A stretch of 64,000 bases of DNA from contig NZ_CAXPMC010000019.1 of NCBI RefSeq assembly GCF_964218355.1, positions 124,001 to 188,000 of the forward strand, given 5' to 3'. Shown in pieces: positions 47,529-54,920 of this stretch. This DNA is from Ferrovibrio sp964218355. Lineage in GTDB: Bacteria; Pseudomonadota; Alphaproteobacteria; Ferrovibrionales; Ferrovibrionaceae. The notes under the pieces were generated by a model that saw nothing but the letters and a program-made list of their open reading frames with translations, ran no database searches and had not been told where the DNA came from. The position numbers were made by a program, and so were the translations under genes. Within the stretch, counting starts at the first letter, position 1. Each line of letters opens with the position of its first letter.

Positions 47529-47798
47529 TTACTTGATGACGAAGGGCAGCAGCGCCAGGTTGCGCGCGCGCTTGATGGCCTGGGCCAGTTCGCGCTGCTT
47601 CTTGGCGGATACTGCGGTGATGCGCGAGGGCACGATCTTGCCGCGTTCGGAAATGAACCGCGACAGCAGCTTCGTGTCCTTGTAGTCGATCTTCGGCGCA
47701 TTGGCGCCCGAGAACGGGCAGGTCTTGCGGCGCCGGAAGAACGGGCGGCGGGTGGCCGGACGGCCGCCGGCAGCGGGCTTGGAACCAAAGCTCGACAT
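47529..47798 (-). CDS. rpsR: 30S ribosomal protein S18
   Basis: Small-subunit protein of 89 residues that binds with S6 in the platform. The conserved core FFRRRKTCPFSGANAPKIDY and LLSRFISERGKIVPSRIT is complete. Its ATG shares a base with the rpsF stop (TGATG, 47796-47800), so S6 and S18 are made in step. Confidence 0.98.
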   Translation of the reverse strand: MSSFGSKPAAGGRPATRRPFFRRRKTCPFSGANAPKIDYKDTKLLSRFISERGKIVPSRITAVSAKKQRELAQAIKRARNLALLPFVIK

Positions 47799-48268
47799 CA
47801 GTTGGCCTCCGCAGAGTTGGAGTCATCACGCTCGAAACGCGGGCGGCGCTCGCCGCGATCACCGCGATCACCGCGGTCGCCACGGTCACCGCGATCGCGG
47901 TCGCCGAAGCGCGGACGGTCGCCGCGATCCGGGCGGTCGTCGCGGCCCTTGTTCAGCAGCATGGCGGACGGGCCTTCCTCGAGGGCCTCGACGCGCACCG
48001 TCAGGTAGCGCAGCAGATCCTCGTGGATGCGCATGTTGCGCTCCAGCTCGGCAATGGCAGCGCCACTGGCCGAGATGTTCAGGAGCACGTAATGCCCCTT
48101 CTTGTTCTTCTTGATGCGGTAGCTGAGATTGCGCAGGCCCCACTGCTCGGTCTTGGTGACCTCGCCGCCCTGGCCTTTGATGATCTCGCTGAATTGCGCA
48201 ACCATGGCCTCGACCTGGGCGGTCGAGACGTCCTGGCGCGCGATGAATACGTTCTCGTAGAACGCCAT
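47798..48268 (-). CDS. rpsF: 30S ribosomal protein S6
   Basis: Small-subunit protein of 156 residues. The globular ferredoxin-like core (about 1-100) has YENVFIARQDVSTAQVEAM and RNLSYRIKKNKKGHYVLLNI. The remaining 55 residues are a low-complexity basic/acidic tail with repeated Asp-Arg-Gly units (near-identical 9-base repeats at about 47860-47905). Extended S6 tails are common in alphaproteobacteria. It is first in the operon rpsF-rpsR-DUF2232-rplI. Confidence 0.97.
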   Translation of the reverse strand: MAFYENVFIARQDVSTAQVEAMVAQFSEIIKGQGGEVTKTEQWGLRNLSYRIKKNKKGHYVLLNISASGAAIAELERNMRIHEDLLRYLTVRVEALEEGPSAMLLNKGRDDRPDRGDRPRFGDRDRGDRGDRGDRGDRGERRPRFERDDSNSAEAN

Positions 48269-48387
48269 CGGCAGCTCTCCTTCTGGCTTTTGCGGCCCGG
48301 CGGCGGCACCCCATGTGCCGACGGATCGGACCTAGCCGGGGCCCCGGGAAAGTCTCTCGGGAACACCCAGCAAGGAGCTATGTGAGG
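48269..48387 (-). promoter_or_regulatory. rpsF leader, possible S6:S18 autoregulatory element
   Basis: About 120 bases of untranslated leader. On the minus strand CGGCAC and GTGCCG (48320-48315, 48309-48304) form a hairpin followed by CCGCCGCCGG just ahead of the ribosome-binding region AGAAGGAGAG. S6:S18-binding leaders carry a hairpin with an exposed CCG; that match is suggestive only. Confidence 0.35.
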
Positions 48388-48393
48388 GCGCGG

Positions 48394-48421
48394 ACTATAG
48401 CGATTTTCCCTCCCTTGGCAA
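48394..48421 (-). promoter_or_regulatory. Promoter of the rpsF operon
   Basis: On the minus strand TTGCCA (48421-48416), a 16-base spacer and TATAGT (48399-48394). Transcription would begin near 48387. Confidence 0.65.
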
Positions 48422-48461
48422 TATGGGCCGGCGGCCCGGCCCCGGGGATGCCGGAGAGGCC

Positions 48462-48490
48462 TTGAAACTGGCAGATGTACGCTATATGTT
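48462..48490 (+). promoter_or_regulatory. Candidate promoter ahead of the decamer array
   Basis: TTGAAA (48462-48467), 17 bases and TATGTT (48485-48490) fit sigma70. The start would be near 48497, placing the whole repeat array in a leader of about 200 bases of the RHH gene. Confidence 0.5.
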
Positions 48491-48550
48491 CATATTCATC
48501 GGGCTTCTGGTCCCAAATCGCCATGCGCGCACTGCTATCACTGATGGCGC

Positions 48551-48680
48551 CGGCGGTCTGCAGCGGTCACCAGCGGTCAGAAACGGTCCCGGCCGGTCAC
48601 TGGCGGTCACCAGCGGTCGCCAGCGGTCCGTAACGGTCACCAGCGGTCCGTAACGGTCACCAGCGGTTCGCGGCGGTCAG
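48551..48680. repeat. Thirteen tandem 10-bp repeats (CGGTC core)
   Basis: Thirteen consecutive units of exactly ten bases with consensus NNNCGGTCAC; the pentamer CGGTC is at positions 4-8 of every unit except 48661-48670 (CGGTT). Frequent units are CAGCGGTCAC and TAACGGTCAC. The period is about one helical turn, so all units face the same side of the DNA. Ten is not a multiple of three and no reading frame explains the pattern. The array ends four bases before the AGGAG of the RHH gene. Tandem short repeats ahead of an RHH gene resemble operators bound cooperatively by RHH dimers, such as the omega repressor heptads. Confidence 0.95.
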
Positions 48681-48694
48681 CAAAGGAGAGGGTC

Positions 48695-48898
48695 ATGGCA
48701 TCGTTCTGTATTCGCGGCCTGCCCGAAGAGGCACGGACCCTGCTGCGTCTGCGGGCGGCCTGGAACGGCCGCTCCATGGAAGCGGAATTGCGGGCGATCC
48801 TGATGGCTGCCCTGCTGCCGGCCCGGCGCGGCCTGCCGGCGGTGGACGGTCCGGCGGTGGACAGTCCGGCGGGCGACGGGTATCCGGACCGTCGCTGA
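48695..48898 (+). CDS. Orphan FitA-type ribbon-helix-helix protein
   Basis: A 67-residue DNA-binding protein. Residues 1-42 (ASFCIRGLPEEARTLLRLRA, then NGRSMEAELRAIL) match FitA/Arc-type antitoxins: a beta strand that reads DNA, then two helices. The tail (about 45-67) is Pro/Asp-rich with a PAVDGPAVDSP repeat. FitA proteins normally pair with a PIN-domain toxin encoded directly downstream; here rlmM follows after 20 bases and no toxin gene is present. AGGAG lies six bases before the ATG. The tandem decamer array directly upstream is its probable binding site. Confidence 0.8.
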   Translation: MASFCIRGLPEEARTLLRLRAAWNGRSMEAELRAILMAALLPARRGLPAVDGPAVDSPAGDGYPDRR

Positions 48899-48918
48899 CA
48901 CGGACCCGCACCCGCACC

Positions 48919-49848
48919 ATGACCCTGACAGGCTATCTCGCCGCCGACGGCTTCGACGCCCAGCTCCGCCACGAACTGGCGGGGCATGTGGTCGCCGAAC
49001 ACGGCCGCCTGCTGCTGGCCGATGCCGTGATCGATGCCGCCTGGGCTGCCAACACCTGGTTCGACGTACAGGAAATCGCCATTGAATCGATTGGCGATGC
49101 CGCCGCGAAGCTGAAGGCGATCCAGCGCAACTGGGCTGCCTATGCGCCGCTGCACCATCGCCGGGCGAAACTGATCGCCGAAAAGCTGCCGCATGTCTCG
49201 GCGAAGCCGCCGGTTTTCGCGGCGCCGGTGCCGGCGGCGCCGCTGGGCAGTTTCACATTGCTGGCGCCGGACCGCATGCTGCATGCGGCGCATTGCGCGT
49301 CGCCCATGCCCCATGGCGAATGGCGCTTCGTCGAGGATCGCGAGGGACCCCCCAGCCGCGCCTATCTGAAATTCCAGGAAGCCCTGACCCGCCATGCGCT
49401 GGAGCATGGTGGCGGTGTGCCCGGCGGCCTGCCGCAGCCGGGCCAGACCTGTCTCGATCTCGGCGCCTCGCCGGGCGGCTGGACCTGGGTGCTGGCGAAG
49501 CTGGGTGCCACGGTCACCGCCGTCGACAAGGCGCCGCTGGCACCGGCCGTCGCGGCGATACCGGGCGTGACCTGGCAGCAGGGCAGTGCCTTCGCGCTGG
49601 ACCCGGCGGCCTTCGGTGCCGTCGACTGGCTGTGTTCCGACGTGATCTGCTATCCGGCGCGGCTGCTGGCGCTGGTGCAGCGCTGGCTGGCCACCGGACA
49701 GGTGCGCAATGCCGTCTGCACCCTGAAATTCCAGGGCGAAACCGACCACGAGACGGCGCGCGCCTTCGCCGCCATCCCGGGCAGCCGGCTGCGCCACATG
49801 CACAACAACAAGCACGAACTGAGCTGGCTGTGGCGCCGGCCGGAATGA
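48919..49848 (+). CDS. rlmM: RlmM-like 23S rRNA 2'-O-ribose methyltransferase
   Basis: SAM-dependent methyltransferase of 309 residues, related to RlmM that modifies C2498 of 23S rRNA. The FtsJ-like catalytic K-D-K-E set can be followed: K in AYLKFQEAL, D in LCSDVICYPAR, K in CTLKFQGETDHE and E in NKHELSWLWRR. The SAM loop is LDLGASPGGWTW. The N-terminal THUMP-like part is shorter than in E. coli RlmM (366). Target assignment is by family. It is 20 bases after the RHH gene and may share its transcript. Confidence 0.82.
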   Translation: MTLTGYLAADGFDAQLRHELAGHVVAEHGRLLLADAVIDAAWAANTWFDVQEIAIESIGDAAAKLKAIQRNWAAYAPLHHRRAKLIAEKLPHVSAKPPVFAAPVPAAPLGSFTLLAPDRMLHAAHCASPMPHGEWRFVEDREGPPSRAYLKFQEALTRHALEHGGGVPGGLPQPGQTCLDLGASPGGWTWVLAKLGATVTAVDKAPLAPAVAAIPGVTWQQGSAFALDPAAFGAVDWLCSDVICYPARLLALVQRWLATGQVRNAVCTLKFQGETDHETARAFAAIPGSRLRHMHNNKHELSWLWRRPE

Positions 49849-49863
49849 CGGACGGTGGCGGCC

Positions 49864-50919
49864 TCAGTCCCGGCGTGGCTGCTGGGCGATCACGCCATAC
49901 CAGCCCAGGCCGTCATAGGTTTCGTAGCCGATGGTGCGGGCGAAGGCGACCAGCGAGCCGTCCGCGGCATAGTAATAGCCGCGGTCCTTGCCGCCGTGGT
50001 CGAGCGTGAAGGTCTGGTACAGGTCCTTGCCGTCGGAGGCGGCGATGATGCGCCGGCCGGCATCGAGCAGCAGCACGCGGGTGCGTTTCCATTCCTCGTC
50101 GCTCAGCGAGGGTTCGTCGTGGACGATGCTGCGGCCCTGCTTGTCCCAGTCGAAGACGACGCCCAGCACGCCGAGCGGGGCGCCGTAGATCTCGCCGCCC
50201 GCCCGGACCGCGGCAGCGTAGATCGCCACCGCCTTGTTGTCGTGGCTGGCGCTCTGGCTGATGTCGTCGACGATATAGTCGTCGCCACTGGCCGACTGCA
50301 TCGCGGCCTGGAACCATTTGGTGCGGGCGACCGAGGCCTTGGCGACGCGCGGGAAGAGTTTCGGGTTCGAGGTGGCGACGACGCGGCCCTGGGCGTCGGC
50401 CAGCACGAGATTCAGGTACACGGTGTAGAAGCGGTTGATCATGCCGAGCCGCTCGCCGGCGCGGGCCAGCAGTTCATCGGAGGGTTCCTGCAGGGCGCGC
50501 CACATGGCATCGTCGGTGGCCCACCAGCGGCAGTCGCAGGTGCGCTCATACAGGTTGCGCACGATCAGCTGCACCATGGTCTGCGCCATGTCGGTCAGGC
50601 GCGGGCCTTCGAGGTCCTTGACGATCTGGCCGACGATCTGTTCGGCGGCGCGTTTGGAATCGGTGATGCGGGTCAGCACCACCTCGCGGAAGCGCTTGGA
50701 GTTGGTCGAGGCCTGGTTGGCCAGCGCCTTCACCTCCTGGGCGACCACGGCGAAGCTGCGGCCGACTTCGCCGGCGCGGGCCGCCTCGATCGAGGCGTTC
50801 AGCGACAGCAGGGTGGTCTGGAAGGCGATCTCCTCGTTGGTGGCACCGAACTGCTGCACATCCTGTTCGATGTCGTCGATGAGCTTGTGAACCTGCAGAT
50901 GATGCATCTGGGTCGTCAT
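49864..50919 (-). CDS. Soluble chemoreceptor-like protein: short MCP tip followed by a Cache-like sensor
   Basis: A 351-residue protein without a membrane segment. Residues about 10-75 form a truncated MCP hairpin: the tip NEEIAFQTTLLSLNASIEAA (usual Asn of FQTNLL is Thr) followed by FAVVAQEVKALANQAS. There are no methylation helices. Residues about 115-345 read as a Cache-like sensor (RNLYERTCDCRWWATDDA, then YLNLVLADAQGRVVATSNP and GVLGVVFDW). The order, output before sensor, is the reverse of normal chemoreceptors. The Cys pair in CDC may bind a metal or sense redox state. No che gene is adjacent. Confidence 0.75.
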   Translation of the reverse strand: MTTQMHHLQVHKLIDDIEQDVQQFGATNEEIAFQTTLLSLNASIEAARAGEVGRSFAVVAQEVKALANQASTNSKRFREVVLTRITDSKRAAEQIVGQIVKDLEGPRLTDMAQTMVQLIVRNLYERTCDCRWWATDDAMWRALQEPSDELLARAGERLGMINRFYTVYLNLVLADAQGRVVATSNPKLFPRVAKASVARTKWFQAAMQSASGDDYIVDDISQSASHDNKAVAIYAAAVRAGGEIYGAPLGVLGVVFDWDKQGRSIVHDEPSLSDEEWKRTRVLLLDAGRRIIAASDGKDLYQTFTLDHGGKDRGYYYAADGSLVAFARTIGYETYDGLGWYGVIAQQPRRD

Positions 50920-51258
50920 GGTCTGGCTCTGTTATCTTTAAGTCCGGCGAGAACGGTTGGGGATATTGTCTGCACGAAACATGCCGCACACGGAAGGATT
51001 GCGGGAAACCCTTGTTGTTCTGTGCGTTATTGTGGCCGGCCGGGGAAGAGCGGGGCAGGGCACCGGCTTCTGTTCCACGGGTGCAGCAGGCTGTGGCGGT
51101 TTCCGGAATCTCCGGCATGGGCTGCCCAATAAATGGGCTGGGTGCGTGCAGAATCCGGCCAGAAAACAGGCAGTGCATGCTCGTTCCGTGATCTTCCAAC
51201 CGGTCCCGGCCCGACTTATGTGAGGATGGACCATGCTCAGGATACCGATGGAGTGACC
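50920..51258. other. Intergenic region between the soluble chemoreceptor and fumC
   Basis: A 339-base divergent gap. I see no gene, RNA or repeat in it and no promoter that meets consensus spacing with confidence. It must hold the starts for both flanking genes. Confidence 0.5.
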
Positions 51259-52650
51259 ATGCAGACCCGGACAGAACGCGATGCCTTCGGCACCATCGAG
51301 GTGGCCGCCGAGCGCTACTGGGGCGCCCAGACCCAGCGGGCCCTGCAGCTGTTTCGCATCGGCAGCGAGCGGCTGCCGCCGGCGCTGGTGCAGGCGATCG
51401 GCCTGCAGAAGCTGGCCGCCGCGCGGGCCAATGCGAAGCTTGGCGAATTGCCGGCCGACCTGGCCGAGGCGGTCCAGCAGGCGGCCCGCGAGGTCTGGGA
51501 AGGAAAGTTCGACGCGCATTTCCCGCTGCCGGTCTGGCAGATCGGATCGGGCACCGCCACCAACATGAATGCCAACGAGGTGATCGCCAACCGCGCCAAC
51601 GATCTGCTCGGCCAGCCGCTTGGCACCAAGGCGCCGGTGCATCCCAACGACCATGTCAACCGCGGCCAGTCGTCCAACGACACCTTCCCGACGGTGATGC
51701 ATATCGTCACCGTGCTGGAGCTGAAGCACCGGCTGATCCCGGCGCTGGAAGGCCTGCAGCGCCAGCTGGCCGCCAAGGCGGCGGGCTGGAGCGAGCTGGT
51801 GAAGATCGCCCGCACCCACCTGCAGGACGCCGTGCCGATGACGCTCGGCCAGGGGTTCGGCGCCATGGCCCGCCAGGTCGAGCTGGCCGGCGCCCGCATC
51901 CATGATGTCCTGCCGCGGCTGTATCCGGTGGCGCAGGGCGGCACGGCGGTCGGCACCGGGCTGAACGCCAGGAAGGGTTTCGATACGGCCTTCGCCGCCG
52001 AGCTGGCCGATCTCAGCGGCCTGCCTTTTGTTGCCAACCCGAACAAGTTCGAGGGCATGGGCGCCCATGACGCGCTGGTGGAGGCCAGCGGTGCGCTGAA
52101 CACGGTGGCCGTTTCGCTGGCCAAGATCGCCAACGACATCCGCTTCCTCGGCTCGGGGCCGCGGGCGGGTCTGGGCGAGCTGCTGCTGCCCCATGACGGC
52201 CTGACCTCGTCGATCATGCCGGGCAAGCGCAATCCCACCCTGGCCGAGGCGATGCTGCAGGTCTGCTACCAGGTGATGGGCAACCATGTGACGGTGACCC
52301 ATGCGGCGGCGGCGGGGCATTTCGAGCTGAATGTGGCCAAGCCGGTGATCGTGCACAACATCCTGCAGGCGATCACCCTGCTGAGCGATGCCGCCACCGC
52401 CTTCGGCACCGACATGGTGGCCGGCATCACCGCCAACACCGCCACGCTGCAGCGCAACGTGGAGCATTCGATCATGCTGGCCACCGCGCTGAACCCGCAT
52501 CTGGGCTACGACCGGGTGGCGAAGATCGTCAACAAGGCCTTTGCCGACGGCACCAGTCCGAAACAGGCGGCCATCGATCTCGGCCTGCTGACCGCGGAGG
52601 AATACGACCGGCTGGCCGACCCCCACCGCATGCTGGGGCCGGCGGACTGA
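51259..52650 (+). CDS. fumC: Class II fumarate hydratase
   Basis: Oxygen-stable TCA-cycle enzyme interconverting fumarate and malate, 463 residues. The ATG at 51259 has GGAG five bases upstream and gives the family start MQTRTERDAFGTIEV. The substrate sites are GSGTATNMNANEVIANRA, the catalytic region VHPNDHVNRGQSSNDTFP, and the flexible signature loop TSSIMPGKRNPTLAEA, where Arg replaces the commoner Val. Aspartase is the nearest alternative, but HPNDHVN and overall pattern fit FumC. Confidence 0.94.
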   Translation: MQTRTERDAFGTIEVAAERYWGAQTQRALQLFRIGSERLPPALVQAIGLQKLAAARANAKLGELPADLAEAVQQAAREVWEGKFDAHFPLPVWQIGSGTATNMNANEVIANRANDLLGQPLGTKAPVHPNDHVNRGQSSNDTFPTVMHIVTVLELKHRLIPALEGLQRQLAAKAAGWSELVKIARTHLQDAVPMTLGQGFGAMARQVELAGARIHDVLPRLYPVAQGGTAVGTGLNARKGFDTAFAAELADLSGLPFVANPNKFEGMGAHDALVEASGALNTVAVSLAKIANDIRFLGSGPRAGLGELLLPHDGLTSSIMPGKRNPTLAEAMLQVCYQVMGNHVTVTHAAAAGHFELNVAKPVIVHNILQAITLLSDAATAFGTDMVAGITANTATLQRNVEHSIMLATALNPHLGYDRVAKIVNKAFADGTSPKQAAIDLGLLTAEEYDRLADPHRMLGPAD

Positions 52651-52762
52651 CGGGGGCGGTAACGTTGCGGTGATGTTTTAATGGTAGTCCGGTTCCACTG
52701 CGGATTGTGCTAGGCTTGCCCCAAGCCGCCGGCACAGGGTGGCGCAGGGGTGGGAGAACGAG

Positions 52763-54184
52763 ATGCTTGGCTACGCGTTTGCCGCGATTGTCCTGTTCGC
52801 GGCCGGTACCATGGCCTGGTACTACGTCTATGACCGCTGGATCCAGCGCGACCACGCGATCCGGCGCAACTTCCCGATCTATGGCCGTTTCCGCTATGTC
52901 ATGGAGAATCTGGGCGAGTATTTCCGCCAGTACTGGTTCACGGCAGACTGGGAGGAACGCCCGTTCAACCGCCTGACCCGCGCCTGGGTCTATCGCTCGG
53001 CCAAGGGCGTCTCCAACTACATCGCCTTCGGTTCCGAGGTCGATGCCCAGCAGCCCGGCCACATCTATTTCCTGCATTCCGCCTTTCCGGTGAATGACGA
53101 GGAGGCCGAGGCCTATACCGGCAAGTGGATCGGCAAGGACATCGTGCGCCATCCCTACAAGCCGAAGAGCTTCTTCAACATTTCCGGCATGTCCTACGGC
53201 GCGCTGTCCTCGGCGGCCGTTACCGCGCTGTCGGAAGGCGCGGCGATGGCCGGCATGTGGCTCGATACCGGCGAGGGCGGCCTGTCGCCCTACCACCTGA
53301 AGGCCGGCTGCGACATCTGCTTCCAGATCGGCACCGCCAAATACGGCGTGCGCGACAAGGACGGCAATCTCGACGAGGAGAAGCTGCGCAAGATTGCCGC
53401 CATCGAACAGGTGCGGATGTTCTGCATCAAGCTGAGCCAGGGCGCCAAGCCCGGCCGCGGCGGCATCCTGCCGGCCTCGAAGGTCACCCCCGAAATTGCC
53501 GAGATCCGCGGCATCGAGCCGGGCAAGCCGTCCAACTCACCGAGCCGGCATCACGACATCACCGACATCCCGACCCTGGTTGCCCTGATCAACCGGGTGC
53601 GGCGGACCACCCAGAAACCGGTCGGCATCAAGATGGCGGTCGGCAGCTATGAATTCGTCGACGAGTTTTTCGGCTACCTGCAGCAATGCCCGGACGATGC
53701 GCCGGACTTCGTCCAGATCGACGGTGCCGAGGGCGGGACCGGCGCCGCGCCGGCGCCGCTGGCCGATTATGTCGGCCAGTCGATCGTGCAGGCACTGCCT
53801 TACGTGGCCCAGCGTCTGCGTGACTATGGCCTGCGCAACCGCATCCGTCTGGTCGCCTCGGGCAAGCTGCTGACGCCAGACAAGGTGGCCTGGGCGATCT
53901 GCATGGGTGCCGATTTCGTTGTCTCGGCGCGCGGCTTCATGTTCGCGCTGGGCTGCATCCAGGCAATGAAATGCAACACCGGCCACTGCCCGACCGGCGT
54001 GACCTCGAATGATCCGCGGTTCATGCGCGGCCTCGATCCGGCGCGCAAGGGTGTGCGGGTGGCCAACTATGCCCAGGCCGTTCGACACGATGTCGAGGCC
54101 ATCGCCCATGCCTGTGGCTGCAAGTCGGTGCGCGAACTGAAGGGCCAGCATGTGCGCGTGAACGGCGGCGATCTTATCCTGTAA
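52763..54184 (+). CDS. Membrane-anchored FMN-binding glutamate-synthase-like protein
   Basis: A 473-residue protein with an N-terminal membrane helix (about 2-22, GYAFAAIVLFAAGTMAWYYV) and a GltB-type FMN barrel. It has SFFNISGMSYGALSSAAVTA, IKLSQGAKPGRGG, QIDGAEGGTGAAPAPLADY, and the 3Fe-4S cysteines in CIQAMKCNTGHCPTG. It lacks the glutaminase domain of true GOGAT. Stand-alone relatives (YerD-like) are widespread; their reaction is not established. GGGAGA precedes the ATG at 52763. The end overlaps eutC by 11 bases on the other strand. Confidence 0.88.
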   Translation: MLGYAFAAIVLFAAGTMAWYYVYDRWIQRDHAIRRNFPIYGRFRYVMENLGEYFRQYWFTADWEERPFNRLTRAWVYRSAKGVSNYIAFGSEVDAQQPGHIYFLHSAFPVNDEEAEAYTGKWIGKDIVRHPYKPKSFFNISGMSYGALSSAAVTALSEGAAMAGMWLDTGEGGLSPYHLKAGCDICFQIGTAKYGVRDKDGNLDEEKLRKIAAIEQVRMFCIKLSQGAKPGRGGILPASKVTPEIAEIRGIEPGKPSNSPSRHHDITDIPTLVALINRVRRTTQKPVGIKMAVGSYEFVDEFFGYLQQCPDDAPDFVQIDGAEGGTGAAPAPLADYVGQSIVQALPYVAQRLRDYGLRNRIRLVASGKLLTPDKVAWAICMGADFVVSARGFMFALGCIQAMKCNTGHCPTGVTSNDPRFMRGLDPARKGVRVANYAQAVRHDVEAIAHACGCKSVRELKGQHVRVNGGDLIL

Positions 54185-54920
54185 GCGTGCCGGCGATGGC
54201 GGCCGGGTCGACCTTGAGGCCGATGCCGCTGAGTTTCCGCCGCGATGCCTCGCGCAGCAGCCAGCACAGGATATCCGCTGCGGCATCATGGCCGAGGCCG
54301 TCGCCATGGATGTTGGAGATGCAGTTGCGCTCGGAATCGCGCCGGCCCGGCTGCGGCGCCCAGGTGAGATAGACGCCGAGGCTGTCGGCCGCCGTCAGGC
54401 CGGGTCGCTCGCCGACCAGAACGGCGATGCAGGCGGCCCCCAGTGCCGCGCCGATCTCGTCGCCGAGGGCCACGCGCGCCTGTGCCGCCAGCACCACGGG
54501 CGCCAGACGCAGGCCGCCCAGCCGCGCCCGACAGGCCCGCAGCAGCGGCACGGCATGGGCCTCGACCGCGCGGGCCGACAGTCCGTCGGCCACCACGAAG
54601 GCGATGTCCCAGTCGCTCCGGGCAGCTTCCAGCACCGGCAGGCTTTCGGGCACGAGGCGCCGGCCGAGATCCGGGCGCCTGAGGAACGTGGCACGGTCCG
54701 GCGCCCGGCTGTGCACGGCAATGCAGTCCCACGGCGCCAGCGCGGCAGCCAGCGCGGCGAAGTCGGCAGCGCCATGCACGGCATCGCGGGCACGGCTGTG
54801 GGCCGCCTGGAATTCGAGCTGTGCCGAAGTCGGCAGCGCATCGCCGCTGCGGCCCAGGCCGATACGGGCGCGGGTGGCGGCACGCCAGCGCGACCAGGGG
54901 TCGTCGGCCGGTGTCGTCAC
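54174..54920 (-). CDS. eutC: Ethanolamine ammonia-lyase small subunit
   Basis: Light chain of the adenosylcobalamin enzyme that splits ethanolamine into acetaldehyde and ammonia, 248 residues. Conserved family segments are ARIGLGRSGDALPTSAQLEF, AVHSRAPDRATFLRRPDLG, VVADGLSARAVEAHA and the cobalamin-region LVGERPGLTAADSLGVYL. The start overlaps the eutB stop (ATGA). No microcompartment or eutA reactivase gene is in the window. Confidence 0.95.
   Translation of the reverse strand: MTTPADDPWSRWRAATRARIGLGRSGDALPTSAQLEFQAAHSRARDAVHGAADFAALAAALAPWDCIAVHSRAPDRATFLRRPDLGRRLVPESLPVLEAARSDWDIAFVVADGLSARAVEAHAVPLLRACRARLGGLRLAPVVLAAQARVALGDEIGAALGAACIAVLVGERPGLTAADSLGVYLTWAPQPGRRDSERNCISNIHGDGLGHDAAADILCWLLREASRRKLSGIGLKVDPAAIAGTLTG

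Noticed and set aside
47855..47910. Short tandem repeats resembling a repeat array or CRISPR
   Set aside because: They are in-frame 9-base repeats encoding the Asp-Arg-Gly tail of ribosomal protein S6, with no spacers.
48423..48653. Possible 76-codon gene spanning the decamer array
   Set aside because: The repeat period of 10 conflicts with coding, the sequence has no ribosome-binding site and the product is low-complexity.
48551..48680. Decamer array as a CRISPR or plasmid origin iterons
   Set aside because: There are no spacers, the units are only 10 bp and contiguous, and no cas or replication-initiator gene is nearby; the RHH gene is the better context.
48695..48898. Complete FitAB toxin-antitoxin system
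   Set aside because: No PIN-domain toxin is encoded on either side; rlmM follows directly.
50546..51199. Extended reading frame suggesting a missing N terminus for the soluble chemoreceptor
   Set aside because: It is in a different frame from the receptor and has shadow composition; no slip site or MCP-like sequence is encoded upstream.
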